Shown here: in pieces, positions 41,062-50,473 of the stretch
Position numbering within the stretch: the first letter of the stretch is position 1
Layout of the letters: each line of letters begins with the position of its first letter
DNA from: a bacterium
Lineage (GTDB): Bacteria > Bacillota > Clostridia > Lachnospirales > Lachnospiraceae
Assembly: GCA_028724545.1 (NCBI GenBank)
Contig: JAQYCU010000050.1
Coordinates: 1-62,538, forward strand
Direction of reading: 5' to 3'
DNA: 62,538 bases
Program-made: the position numbers and the translations under genes
The notes under the pieces: model-generated
What the model was told of the DNA's origin: nothing
What the model saw: the letters and a program-made list of their open reading frames with translations, nothing else
Databases searched by the model: none

Positions 41062-41991
41062 ATGGCTATTACAGCTTCACAGGTTAAAGAATTAAGAGAA
41101 ATGACTGGTGCCGGAATGATGGATTGTAAGAAAGCTCTTACAAACACAGATGGCGATATGGATAAGGCAGTAGAATGGTTAAGAGAGAATGGTCTGGCTA
41201 AGGCTGCTAAAAAATCTGGTCGTATTGCAGCAGAAGGTATCGTTGCAGTAGACGTATCAGAAGATGGTAAAGTTGCTTCTATCGTAGAAGTAAACTCAGA
41301 AACAGACTTCGTTGCAAAGAACGAGCAGTTCCAGACATATGTTGCAGAAGTTGCTGCACAGGTTAAAACTTCAAGTGCAGCAAGTGTAGAAGAGTTTATG
41401 GCAGAGCCATGGGCTGCTGAAGCAGGACAGACTGTAGATGAGAAGTTAAAAGCAATGATTGCTAAGATTGGTGAGAATATGAACATCCGTCGTTTCGAGA
41501 AGATTGAAACAACTGGTTTAGTTGTATCTTATATTCATGCCGGTGGCAAGATTGGTGTATTAGTGGAAGCTGATACAGATTCTTCTAGCGATGCCGTTAA
41601 AGAATGCTTAAAGAACGTAGCAATGCAGATTGCTGCTTTAAATCCAAAATATGTTTCTTCTGATGATGTAGATGAAGATTACAAAGAGCATGAGAAGCAT
41701 GTACTCTTAGAGCAGGCTAAGAACGACCCTAAGAATGCAAACAAGCCGGACAACATTATCGAGAAGATGATTACCGGACGTCTGAATAAGGAATTAAAAG
41801 AAGTATGCCTGATGGAACAGGAATATGTTAAGGCAGAGAACAAAGAGAGTGTTGGTAAGTATGTAGAGTCTGTTGCAAAGGCAGAAGGATGCACACTGAA
41901 AGTAACAAACTTCGTTCGTTTTGAAACAGGTGAAGGCTTAGAGAAGAAAGAAGAAGACTTCGCTGCTGAAGTAGCTGCTCAGATGCAGTAA
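41062..41991 (+). CDS. tsf: Translation elongation factor Ts
   Basis: 309 residues. The N-terminal domain VKELREMTGAGMMDCKKAL and the core motif VNSETDFVAKNEQF with Thr-Asp-Phe at the EF-Tu contact are unmistakable; VSYIHAGGKIGVLVE and the dimerisation region follow. It exchanges GDP on EF-Tu. The ATG at 41062 has GGAGG 10 bases upstream; the frame upstream is only a short extension. Terminator at 42056-42098. Confidence 0.98.
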   Translation: MAITASQVKELREMTGAGMMDCKKALTNTDGDMDKAVEWLRENGLAKAAKKSGRIAAEGIVAVDVSEDGKVASIVEVNSETDFVAKNEQFQTYVAEVAAQVKTSSAASVEEFMAEPWAAEAGQTVDEKLKAMIAKIGENMNIRRFEKIETTGLVVSYIHAGGKIGVLVEADTDSSSDAVKECLKNVAMQIAALNPKYVSSDDVDEDYKEHEKHVLLEQAKNDPKNANKPDNIIEKMITGRLNKELKEVCLMEQEYVKAENKESVGKYVESVAKAEGCTLKVTNFVRFETGEGLEKKEEDFAAEVAAQMQ

Positions 41992-42055
41992 TTCAGACAT
42001 TTTCAGACATTATTAGGAAACTTCTCTTAGAGAGTTAGAATTTGCAAAAAAGTAA

Positions 42056-42098
42056 AAAGACACCATTACCTATAGAAATATAGATAATGGTGTCTTTT
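42056..42098 (+). terminator. Intrinsic terminator after tsf
   Basis: A stem of about 18 bp with one mismatch (AAAAGACACCATTACCTAT with ATAGATAATGGTGTCTTTT) and an AGAAAT-like loop. T-run inside the right arm. Confidence 0.8.
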
Positions 42099-42165
42099 GC
42101 ATTTCTGATGAATTGGATGAAGATACTTGTGACTTTGATAAGTAAATGAAGAATTGCTTTTTGTG

Positions 42166-42215
42166 TACTACATTACACAAAAAAAGTTGACATTACACAA
42201 TGTAGTGTGTATAAT
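42166..42215 (+). promoter_or_regulatory. hicAB promoter with overlapping repeats
   Basis: A perfect consensus promoter: TTGACA at 42187-42192, 17 bases, TATAAT at 42210-42215. The spacer and -35 flank hold CATTACACAATGTAGTG, a dyad around CAA, and an upstream copy CTACATTACACAA near 42170. These are good operator candidates for the HicB antitoxin. Confidence 0.75.
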
Positions 42216-42243
42216 AAACACACAAGGAGGCGATAATAATTAG

Positions 42244-42417
42244 ATGAAGCAAAAAGATTTTGTTAAAAAACTTGAAGATGGTGGTTTTAAATTTTTGAGG
42301 CATGGCAGTAATCACGACATTTATGTGAGAGGAAATGAAACAGAAGAAGTTCCGCGACATAAAGAGATTAACGAAAAGTTAGCGAAAGCAATATTGAGGA
42401 AAAGAGGATTGTTGTAA
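42244..42417 (+). CDS. hicA: HicA family mRNA interferase toxin
   Basis: 57 residues, shorter than many ORF cut-offs. MKQKDFVKKLEDGGFKFLR is the conserved start and GSNHDIYVRG holds the catalytic His24; EVPRHKEINEKLAKAILRK is the family C-terminus. HicA has a double-stranded-RNA-binding-like fold and cleaves mRNA. AAGGAGG lies 13 bases before the ATG, longer than usual, which may limit its translation. The antitoxin gene follows 36 bases downstream. Confidence 0.93.
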   Translation: MKQKDFVKKLEDGGFKFLRHGSNHDIYVRGNETEEVPRHKEINEKLAKAILRKRGLL

Positions 42418-42453
42418 TCTTCTCCTCTAATAATTATAGATAGGAGTGATATT

Positions 42454-42888
42454 ATGAAAGCAGTATATCCGGTATTATTTACAGAAGTAGATACAAATAT
42501 TTTGATTGAAGTTCCTGATTTGGATATTTTAACAGAAGCAAATAGCGAAGATGACCAAAAAGCAAGTATTGCCGATGCTATAATGATGGCAAGAGATGCA
42601 ATCGGATTAAAATGTATAGAATTAGAAGACTCAGGAAATGAAATTGCAAAACCTTCTATGGAACTTGATGTTAATAATGGTACATTTAGTGAAGAAGGAA
42701 AAACGTTTTCAACTTTCGTTGATGTTGATACTAAAGAGTATAGAAGACAGATTGATATGAAAGTGGTACGGAAAAATGTATGCTTGCCAAGTTGGTTAAA
42801 CTATGAGGCGGACAAAGCTGGAATTAATGTATCTAAGGTATTGCAAGATGCGTTAATAAATGTTTTGGGAGTACATCAGAGATATTAA
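42454..42888 (+). CDS. hicB: HicB family antitoxin
   Basis: 144 residues. The N-terminal HicB fold is MKAVYPVLFTEVDTNILIEV-like, followed by ASIADAIMMARDAIGLKCIE. The C-terminus VRKNVCLPSWLNYEADKAGI reads as a ribbon-helix-helix DNA-binding domain, so repression of the hicAB promoter is expected. It neutralises HicA by covering its active site. GGAGTG, 7 bases from the ATG. The order toxin then antitoxin is usual for HicAB. Confidence 0.92.
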   Translation: MKAVYPVLFTEVDTNILIEVPDLDILTEANSEDDQKASIADAIMMARDAIGLKCIELEDSGNEIAKPSMELDVNNGTFSEEGKTFSTFVDVDTKEYRRQIDMKVVRKNVCLPSWLNYEADKAGINVSKVLQDALINVLGVHQRY

Positions 42889-42999
42889 AATAGTAAATAT
42901 TAATAAAAATGATAAAGCATTTGGAGAATATCTTCGGATGCTTTATATTTTACAAAAAATTAGAACGCATCAGCGAAAATGATTCCAAGTGTCCTATGC

Positions 43000-43030
43000 T
43001 TGACAAGCAACAGTAGAAAAAAACTATAAT
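43000..43030 (+). promoter_or_regulatory. Possible promoter of the sensory gene group
   Basis: TTGACA and TATAAT are both perfect but 19 bases apart, which is long; activity may need an activator. Confidence 0.4.
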
Positions 43031-43091
43031 GTAAGTTAAGAAAAAAATAGAAATAGTGAATACATAATTGCGTAATGTAGGAGAAATATAT

Positions 43092-44360
43092 ATGAAAAAA
43101 AGAATACAAAAAGCAGCCGTTTTATGCGCCAAAAAGACACTAGTGCTGGTAAGTGTATGCAGTCTTGTCCTGAGCCTTACCGGGTGCAGCAAAGGGGAAA
43201 AGAGGGAACAGGTAAAACTGACCGTCTGGGGTTCGGAAGAAAGTCAGGATATGATGCGCCAGATGGCAGATGAATTTATAGAGTCCAACCAGAAACAGGC
43301 TGATATTGAAATTTCGCTGGGAGTAGAACCGGAAAAAACATTACCGGAAAGTGTAGAATCAAATCCAAAGCGTGCAGCTGATATTTTCTGGTTCGCTGAT
43401 GACCAGATGGTACGTCTGACGACAGTTGATGCTTTGCTGCCAATTACGCTGCATACGGATGAAGTGATAGAAGCAAACGGTGGAGAAGATTCACCTTCCG
43501 TGCAATGTGCAATGGAAGATGGCAAGTTGTATGCTTATCCGGCAACAGCCAGCAATGGGTATTTTATGTTCTACAATGCAAAATATTTTTCAGATGAAGA
43601 CGTAAAAACGCTGGATGGAATGCTTGCTGTTGCAGAAAAAAAAGACAAAAAACTGGCAATGGACTGGTCCAGTGGCTGGTATATTTCTTCCTTTTTCAAG
43701 GGAGCAGGACTTGAACTGTATGCGACGGAAGATGGCAAGGCAAATGTGTGCAACTGGAATGCAACCGATACAGAATATACCGGTGTTGACGTTGCAAAGG
43801 CTATGTTAGCAATATCTTCCAGCAAAGCGTTTACCAATATAGGTGACGAAGAGTTTCGTGAAGGAATTGCATCGAACAGGATTATTGCAGGTGTGAATGG
43901 TCCGTGGAATGCATCTTATATTGAAAAACAGTGGGGCGAAGATTACAGGGCAGTGAAACTGCCTACCTATACATTAAAGGGAAAACAGGTGCAGATGGCA
44001 AGTTTTCGTGGCTGTAAATTAGTCGGTGTCAATGCAAATACTAAGTATCCGGAGTGGGCTATGCGTTTTGCAGAGTGGATGACAAATTATCAGAATCAGC
44101 TGCTACGGTTTGAGTTGACAGGGGAGCGTCCGGCGAATATCAAGGCAGAAAAAACAGAGAAAGTACAGTCTTCTCAGGTTGCACAGGCTTTGGAAGCACA
44201 GGAACCATATTCAGACAGGCAGAGAGTAGCAGAGAGCTTTTGGACGCCGGCTACTGCATTTGGCACGGTTATGGCTGCCGGCAATCTGGAAGGTAGAGAT
44301 ATACAGGAGTTACTGGATGAATTAGTAAATAAGACAGAAGAACCGGTTACAGAGAAGTAG
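43092..44360 (+). CDS. Extracellular solute-binding lipoprotein (family 1)
   Basis: 422 residues. The lipobox is LSLTGCSK after a hydrophobic signal (LVLVSVCSLVLSLTG). The mature part has the family-1 sugar-binder pattern: LTVWGSEESQDMMRQMADEF, ADIFWFADDQMVRL and NGPWNASYIEKQWGEDY. It would bind a sugar or similar solute outside the cell. No permease or ATPase gene is near; the next genes are an HD-GYP and a chemoreceptor, so it may act as a sensor rather than a transporter. ATG at 43092 with AGGAG upstream. Confidence 0.85.
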   Translation: MKKRIQKAAVLCAKKTLVLVSVCSLVLSLTGCSKGEKREQVKLTVWGSEESQDMMRQMADEFIESNQKQADIEISLGVEPEKTLPESVESNPKRAADIFWFADDQMVRLTTVDALLPITLHTDEVIEANGGEDSPSVQCAMEDGKLYAYPATASNGYFMFYNAKYFSDEDVKTLDGMLAVAEKKDKKLAMDWSSGWYISSFFKGAGLELYATEDGKANVCNWNATDTEYTGVDVAKAMLAISSSKAFTNIGDEEFREGIASNRIIAGVNGPWNASYIEKQWGEDYRAVKLPTYTLKGKQVQMASFRGCKLVGVNANTKYPEWAMRFAEWMTNYQNQLLRFELTGERPANIKAEKTEKVQSSQVAQALEAQEPYSDRQRVAESFWTPATAFGTVMAAGNLEGRDIQELLDELVNKTEEPVTEK

Positions 44361-44429
44361 CCTCAGATAAAATAATCAGTACCAGCAAAAAAGAACGGAT
44401 AGTGGTAAGAGAAAAGGAGGCTTATTCTC

Positions 44430-45735
44430 ATGAAAGAGATGACAAAGCGAATATTGCTGGCTGTTGTTCTGGCGTTAGTAATATGTATGGTCAGTATGTT
44501 TTATATGATAAATCATATCAACTCTATTACGGAAAAATACGAAGATATGAGCGTTTATGTCGAAAATCAGGAGAAGATATCACAGATTAACGAAAATATG
44601 TATCGTATCGAAAACCAGATGTTTTTACATATAGTCAATTCTGATGATGAACTTTATGAAGAATATGAAAAAGAAATAGAAACTCTGCAGGATAATACAA
44701 GTCAGATATTAGCCGAACTGGAAGAGGTTATGGACTCTGATAAAGACAGGGAAAGTTTACACCAGATTTCAAAAAGCTATGCAGGCTTTGAGTCAAGTCT
44801 TGATATTGTACTGGAATTTAGCAGAAATGGTTATAAACAGTCTGCGATGTATTATGCAGAAAAACTGACACCATATATTAATGATACAAATGCTGTTTTT
44901 AGCAAGGTTGTTCAGAATGTAAAGCAGACGAGAAAAAGTGCTGTGACAGAAATGGAACGGATGATTCGTGTCATCCGTATCATTGAGGCAGTATGTCTTG
45001 CTGTTGTGTTTATTATCATTATTCTTTGTATTAGTGTTGTAACGACAAGCGGACGAAAAATTCTTGACCATCAGAATGAGGAGAACAAAAGTCATGAGCG
45101 TAAGGTAATGGATTTGCAGTTTAAGACGATTGTGGGCATGGCAAACCTGATTGAAAGCAGAGATGGGGAAACGGGTGAGCATGTAAAACGTACCGGCAAA
45201 TTTGTTGATATGATTGTTGCGTGAACTGGCAAAAGACAGTGCGTATCAGGAACAGATTGACGAAGAGTATATTGATAATCTGTATAAGGCAGCACCGTTA
45301 CATGACATTGGAAAAATCAAAATACCGGATGCGATACTTCAAAAACCGGGCAAATTAACGACAGAAGAATTTGACGTAATGAAGACGCATACAACGGAAG
45401 GTGGCAGAATTATCGACCAAACAATCGGTAAAATAGAAGAGGGCAGTTATATTGATACGGCACATGATGTTGCAAAATACCATCATGAAAAGTGGGATGG
45501 CAATGGTTATCCGGAGGGACTGTCCGGTAATGAGATTCCGTTGTCTGCCAGAGTAATGGCTGTTGCAGATGTATTTGAAGCTTTAATATCAGAACGCTGC
45601 TACAAAAAGGCTTTTTCATTAGATAAAGCATATGAAATTATTCAGGAAGGCAGAGGAACGCAGTTTGACCCGGTTATTGTAGATGTTTTTGTGCGTCTGC
45701 GTCCGGAGGTTGAAAAATATCTGAAAAAATCATAA
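44430..45735 (+). pseudogene. Membrane HD-GYP domain protein, disrupted by one frameshift
   Basis: The first part (44430-45224, 264 residues) has two membrane helices (ILLAVVLALVICMVSMFYMI and VCLAVVFIIIILCISVV), an extracytoplasmic helical sensor domain and the start of an HD-GYP domain (MANLIESRDGETGEHVKRT). The frame then stops, and the rest of the same domain continues in another frame to 45735: APLHDIGKIKIPDAIL and YHHEKWDGNGYPEGL. Deleting one T at 45217-45218 would give DMIVRELAKDS and one 434-residue protein. HD-GYP proteins degrade cyclic-di-GMP. Could be a true mutation, a sequencing error, or phase variation; the TT run is too short for typical slippage. Confidence 0.85.
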
Positions 45736-45904
45736 TACAGTGCGCATCCGAAAAATTGTGGATGTAGCAGTTTATTGTAAAGGGACAGCAATGAAAATCA
45801 TTGTTTCTCCTTTCTATTATTATTACAGTGATACGTTTACAGCATTTTTGCACTCGTTTTTTACAAAATGCTGTATAGAAAAAATAAAAAGAGAGGTATT
45901 ATAT

Positions 45905-47614
45905 ATGAAAAGGAAAGGTATTAAATTAACCAAACAATTATTATTACTGATTAGTCTTCCTATTTTTTTGATTGCTGCGATTACAATCGGAATCAATGTT
46001 GTAAAGCAGACAGCAATCTCAAATGAATTGACGAAGGAAGAGATGAGAGCAGTCGCATCCAGTGTTATGCAGGTTTACGATTCGGAATCGGATGGTGACT
46101 ATTCTTACACAAATGGGGCTTTCAAAAAAGGAACAACACCTCTTACCGGAAACTACAGCATTATTGATGCATTAAAGAAAAGCACAAATGTTGATGTTAC
46201 GATTACTTATGGCGATGTTCGTATCCTGACGACTATCCGGAATAAAGATGACAAGCGAGTAACAGGCACAAAAGAAGACAGCCGTGTTATGAAAGCAATT
46301 AATTCTGGAAAAAATTATGTTGTTACAAAGGTTCCGATTGGTGGAAAGATTTATTCGGGTTATTATGTGCCATTGCGCCAGCCGAGTGACAATTCGGTTG
46401 TAGGTGCCGTTTTCTGTGGAAGAGAACGCAGTGAAGTAATGGCTGCCAGCAACAATGCAATTATTACCAACATTATAGCCGTAGTCGTAATCACGATTAT
46501 AGCATTTATCTTATGCAGCATGCTTTTGCGAAAAATACTGACTGCATTAAAAGGAACGATGGGTTATGTTGACAAAGTAGCCGGAGGTGCCTTGAATTTC
46601 CAGATTAGTCAAAAACTTCTGACAAGAAATGATGAGATTGGTGAGATGGCACGTTCTGTCCAGAGTATGTTATCTGCTTTCTCAGAAATCGTCCATAATA
46701 TTACGGATTCTTCAAAGCAGCTGACCGTTACCTCAAGTGAGTTTAGCGATTCTTTCCAGACAATTGTTTCACATATCGGTAACATCAATACTTCGATGGA
46801 AGAAATTGCAAATGGTGCAACAGACCAGGCAAAAGAAAGCCAGGATGCCAACAACCAGGTAACAAATATGGGTGAAGCGATTTCTACAACGGTTGGAAAA
46901 GTGGAAGCACTTAACAGCAGTTCGGCAAAAATGCAGGAATATAGTGATACAGCAAATGAAACATTAGGAAAATTATCTCAGATTACGGATATGACAAAAG
47001 AGGCTATTCGGTCTGTGCAGGAGCAGACAAATGAAACAAACCAGTCTGCCCGTCATATTCAGGAAGCAACAGAACTGATTACGGAAATTGCTTCCCAGAC
47101 AAATCTTCTTTCATTAAATGCCAGCATTGAAGCTGCAAGGGCAGGAGAACACGGAAAAGGTTTTGCAGTCGTTGCAGATGAAATTCGTACATTATCAGAG
47201 CAGTCACGTATGTCTGCTGAAAAAATTGAAACGATAGTGCATGAGCTGATGGAAAATTCAGATAACAGTGTTGCAACAATGGGTAAGGTATCGGAAAGTG
47301 TTGTAGAGCAGGATAAAATGCTTTCTAATACGATTTCTATGTTTGGCTCGCTGAATACGGAAATTACCGAAGTTGTCCGTGCAGTCGAAACGATTCGTGA
47401 ACAGATAGAAAAATTAGAGCAGTTAAAAGACGGCGTAATGGAAAATGTGATTGGTTTGTCTGCCATTGCTGAGGAAAATGCTGCAACAACAGAAGAAACA
47501 TCAGCTGCTATGAATGTATTGAGTGAAATTATTGACAAATGTACGGAACAGACGGATGCATTAATGCAGTTATCAGAAATATTAAGCAAAAATACGCAGA
47601 GGTTCACATTATAA
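45905..47614 (+). CDS. Methyl-accepting chemotaxis protein with a Cache sensor domain
   Basis: 569 residues: membrane helix ([19 protein letters not shown]), an extracellular Cache-like sensor at about 35-185 ([20 protein letters not shown]), a second helix ([20 protein letters not shown]), HAMP, and a cytoplasmic coiled-coil signalling domain with the hairpin tip [20 protein letters not shown] and [18 protein letters not shown]. It would pass a ligand signal to CheA-CheW. GAGAGG lies about 9 bases before the ATG at 45905; the frame upstream to 45740 lacks such a site. It lies between two solute-binding proteins, which may present ligands to it. Confidence 0.92.
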   Translation: MKRKGIKLTKQLLLLISLPIFLIAAITIGINVVKQTAISNELTKEEMRAVASSVMQVYDSESDGDYSYTNGAFKKGTTPLTGNYSIIDALKKSTNVDVTITYGDVRILTTIRNKDDKRVTGTKEDSRVMKAINSGKNYVVTKVPIGGKIYSGYYVPLRQPSDNSVVGAVFCGRERSEVMAASNNAIITNIIAVVVITIIAFILCSMLLRKILTALKGTMGYVDKVAGGALNFQISQKLLTRNDEIGEMARSVQSMLSAFSEIVHNITDSSKQLTVTSSEFSDSFQTIVSHIGNINTSMEEIANGATDQAKESQDANNQVTNMGEAISTTVGKVEALNSSSAKMQEYSDTANETLGKLSQITDMTKEAIRSVQEQTNETNQSARHIQEATELITEIASQTNLLSLNASIEAARAGEHGKGFAVVADEIRTLSEQSRMSAEKIETIVHELMENSDNSVATMGKVSESVVEQDKMLSNTISMFGSLNTEITEVVRAVETIREQIEKLEQLKDGVMENVIGLSAIAEENAATTEETSAAMNVLSEIIDKCTEQTDALMQLSEILSKNTQRFTL

Positions 47615-47626
47615 GGGAAGGAAAGC

Positions 47627-47710
47627 ATGTTAAAAGATATGCCGAAGTCCTCGCTGGTGAGCAGAATGCGAGAGTGTAAAAAAGCACAAGAAGTTCTTGC
47701 CGGCAAATAG
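47627..47710 (+). CDS. Possible 27-residue small protein
   Basis: MLKDMPKSSLVSRMRECKK and a short tail, 12 bases after the chemoreceptor stop, with GGGAAGGA 7 bases before the ATG, and 27 bases before the next gene. The good ribosome site and tight spacing suggest translation, perhaps to couple the genes. No family known to me. It could also be a chance frame or the remnant of a longer gene. Confidence 0.3.
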   Translation: MLKDMPKSSLVSRMRECKKAQEVLAGK

Positions 47711-47737
47711 AACAAAAAGAATTGGAGGAGATTGAAG

Positions 47738-48892
47738 ATGAAGGTAACAGAAAAAATAAAAGAAAAGTTTCTGTCAGTGCAGTGTATAACAAAAAAAGTG
47801 ACGGCATTTGCATTGTCAGCAGTAATGGTTTGTTCCCTTACTGCCTGTGGCAGTGATTTTGAAGGACATATTGATACAGATATTGATTATAGTCAGGAAT
47901 CCGGTATTAGTGCGGGTGACAGAATTGGTGTTTCTATGCCGACTAAGGATTTGCAGCGTTGGGTGCAGGACGGCGAGAATATGCAGAGTTCTCTGAAAAA
48001 AACTGGTTTTGTTGTCGATTTGCAGTATGCAGACAACGAAATTGACACACAGATTAGTCAGATACAGAAAATGATTGACAGCAAATGTAAGGTGCTGGTA
48101 GTAGCAGCTATCGATGGAACAAAATTATCCAATGTATTGAACAAAGCAAAAAGTGCCGGCATTTCCGTTATTGCTTATGACCGTCTGATTATGGATACGG
48201 ATGCCATAAGTTATTATGCGACTTTTGATAATTACCTGGTTGGAAAACTGCAGGGCCAGTATATCGTAGATGCATTAGGACTGGAAGATACGGATAAAAC
48301 TTTTAATATCGAATTGTTTACCGGTTCACCGGATGACAACAACTGTAAATTCTTCTTTGGTGGTGCAATGGATGTTCTTCAGCCATATATTGATGCAGGA
48401 ACGCTGGTAGTACCTTCCGGTGAAACAGAAAGAGAAGAATGTTCCATTCAGGACTGGTCTACGGATGCAGCAAAAGAGAGAATGGAAAATCTGCTGGCAG
48501 ATTATTATGATGATGGTACAGAATTAGATGCCATATTGTCTTCTAACGATTCTGTTGCATTAGGAATTGCTGAAGCGCTGGAATCAGATTATTCCGGAAA
48601 ACAGCCGGTGTTGACAGGACAGGATTGCGATATCAATTCCGTAAAAAATATTTTAAATGGAACACAGTCAATGTCCGTATTTAAGGATACAAGAGATTTG
48701 GCTTCAAAAGTAGTAGAAATGGTACAGGCTATTATTAATGAAGAAGAAGTACCGGTAAATGATACAGAAAGTTATGATAATGGTACTGGTGTGATTCCAT
48801 CATACCTTTGTGAGCCGGTTTATGCAGATGAGGAAAATTACAAAGAAATTCTTATGGATTCCGGTTATTATACAGAAGACCAGTTGAAGTAG
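47738..48892 (+). CDS. Sugar-binding lipoprotein, ChvE/XylF type
   Basis: 384 residues. Lipobox SLTACGSD after a signal. The mature protein is a periplasmic-binding-protein-like I fold: RIGVSMPTKDLQRWVQDGEN, VLVVAAIDGTKLSNVL, ISVIAYDRLIMD and LSSNDSVALGIAEALE match ChvE/XylF sugar binders. ChvE-type proteins bind sugars and some signal through receptors. No ABC permease is adjacent. The ATG at 47738 is preferred because GGAGGA lies 8 bases before it; the TTG at 47732 would be only 2 bases away. Confidence 0.87.
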   Translation: MKVTEKIKEKFLSVQCITKKVTAFALSAVMVCSLTACGSDFEGHIDTDIDYSQESGISAGDRIGVSMPTKDLQRWVQDGENMQSSLKKTGFVVDLQYADNEIDTQISQIQKMIDSKCKVLVVAAIDGTKLSNVLNKAKSAGISVIAYDRLIMDTDAISYYATFDNYLVGKLQGQYIVDALGLEDTDKTFNIELFTGSPDDNNCKFFFGGAMDVLQPYIDAGTLVVPSGETEREECSIQDWSTDAAKERMENLLADYYDDGTELDAILSSNDSVALGIAEALESDYSGKQPVLTGQDCDINSVKNILNGTQSMSVFKDTRDLASKVVEMVQAIINEEEVPVNDTESYDNGTGVIPSYLCEPVYADEENYKEILMDSGYYTEDQLK

Positions 48893-48931
48893 TTTTTTTG
48901 ATTCTTTGTCTGATTCAGACGGGATTTAGTA

Positions 48932-48960
48932 TTGACCTTTTGTTTTGCATAAAGTAAAAT
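48932..48960 (+). promoter_or_regulatory. Promoter of the cdaA operon
   Basis: TTGACC, 17 bases, TAAAAT, about 117 bases before the first membrane protein gene. Confidence 0.6.
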
Positions 48961-49076
48961 ATTTTTTAGTGAGATATTTTATAAACTTGTATGCGAAAAT
49001 GAGCAATGTCACTGTGACAATATTCCGGATGATAGGAAAAATCAGAAAAACTGCGTTTATTGGGAGGTAATTGTGA

Positions 49077-49502
49077 ATGGTAAATGAAGAAAAAGTACGT
49101 ATCATGACACAAATTGCCCTTGATGAAACAAAAAATCATAAAAAAGAAATCAGTGAGGGCGAATATTACAAGTCGGATTATATTCGCTCTCATGTTATTT
49201 CTGCAGTATGGAATATTACAGTCAGTTATTTCTTATTTGTGTGTCTGGCTGTTATATATCATGCAGATTATATTTTTGTGAATGTGGCTCGCCTGCACTA
49301 TGAAGTGATTGGCTTTCTGGTGCTGGGAATCTATGCATTTATCGTGTTGCTGAGTATTTTGTTGTCATATTTGATTTATTCTAAGAAATATATCAAAAAC
49401 AAGAAAGTACTGGATGATTATTGCAGCAAATTAGAAGAGCTGGAACATTTTTATGAACAAAACGGGGAGGAAGAAGTGGATGACACAATTACTGGTGCTT
49501 AG
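49077..49502 (+). CDS. Two-helix membrane protein of unknown function
   Basis: 141 residues with two membrane helices (VSYFLFVCLAVIYHA and VIGFLVLGIYAFIVLLSILLSYLIYS), a charged N-terminus and an acidic C-terminus (YCSKLEELEHFYEQNGEEEV). GGGAGG 9 bases upstream. It overlaps the next gene by 23 bases, so both are probably coupled, and it precedes cdaA. No family recognised; nothing in it looks enzymatic. Confidence 0.7.
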   Translation: MVNEEKVRIMTQIALDETKNHKKEISEGEYYKSDYIRSHVISAVWNITVSYFLFVCLAVIYHADYIFVNVARLHYEVIGFLVLGIYAFIVLLSILLSYLIYSKKYIKNKKVLDDYCSKLEELEHFYEQNGEEEVDDTITGA

Positions 49503-50451
49503 AGAATATTTACAACAGTTTTATCAGAAAAAATCATCGGTTATCAATCCCGTGTTTCGCTTTGTGATAGGTTTTATCGTGTTTTTTTCTATCAATCAGG
49601 TGATAGGTTATCATCCTGCGCTCAATCACTGGTATGTTGAATGTATTCTGGCATTGGCAGGTGTTCTTATGTCAGGAGAAATGCTTTTGTTTTTCGTGGC
49701 AGTCTTTGTCGTCGTTCATATTTTTTATGTTTCTCATATTTTGGCAGTGGCAGTCGGAATCCTGCTTGCCATTATTTATTTTGCTTATTTGAAATTTATT
49801 CCGGAGCATGCATACTATATCATCGCTTTTCCGATTGCGTTTTCTTTAAATATTGCTTGTGGTCTGCCGGTTCTGATGGGACTGCTTCTGGGACCTGTGG
49901 CAATTTTCCCGACAGTGTGTGGTGTTGGCATTTATTATCTGCTTCGCACGATTACTTCGGTAATGAGTACATCAGCAGATGCCAGTCTGAATCTCTATCA
50001 GGCAGTTATTCAGCAGTTTCTGGGAAACGAAGAGATGTATGCGATGATGGCTGTTTTTTCCCTGATTACGATTCTTGTTTATCTGATTCGCAGGCAGGAA
50101 AAAGATTTTGCATTTGAAATGGCTATATTAGCCGGTGGCGTAGCCAATATGGTTTTGATTCTGGTTATAAATTATATATTTAATGTCGATATTAATATGC
50201 TTTTGTTTTTGCTTGGCTCGATAGTCTCGCTTCTGCTTGTGTGGGTTATCCAGTTTATGCGTATACCGTTAAACTATGCAGGTGTTGAAAATCTGCAGTT
50301 TGAAGATGATGAATACTATTATTATGTCAGGGCTGTACCAAAAATGAATATTGCCATGAAAGATAAGAGCATAAAACGTTTTAATGTCAGAAACGTTGCC
50401 AATAATAATAAACAGCAGGAAAAAGAAAAAAATGAAGAGATAGAATTATGA
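49480..50451 (+). CDS. Multipass membrane protein upstream of cdaA
   Basis: 323 residues with about eight hydrophobic segments (FVIGFIVFFSINQVIGY, FAVFVVVHIFYVSHILAVAVG, and others) and a polar tail that is highly charged (NNNKQQEKEKNEEIEL). The ATG at 49480 is preferred because GGGAGGAAG lies about 7 bases before it. Its position before cdaA and overlap with the previous gene suggest a link with cyclic-di-AMP or envelope homeostasis, which is inference. I do not recognise the family. Confidence 0.7.
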   Translation: MTQLLVLREYLQQFYQKKSSVINPVFRFVIGFIVFFSINQVIGYHPALNHWYVECILALAGVLMSGEMLLFFVAVFVVVHIFYVSHILAVAVGILLAIIYFAYLKFIPEHAYYIIAFPIAFSLNIACGLPVLMGLLLGPVAIFPTVCGVGIYYLLRTITSVMSTSADASLNLYQAVIQQFLGNEEMYAMMAVFSLITILVYLIRRQEKDFAFEMAILAGGVANMVLILVINYIFNVDINMLLFLLGSIVSLLLVWVIQFMRIPLNYAGVENLQFEDDEYYYYVRAVPKMNIAMKDKSIKRFNVRNVANNNKQQEKEKNEEIEL

Positions 50452-50473
50452 TATAGAATGGAAAGGAGAAATT

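Noticed and set aside
45740-45904. N-terminal extension of the chemoreceptor
   Set aside because: No ribosome site at 45740, and the first membrane helix follows normally from the start at 45905.
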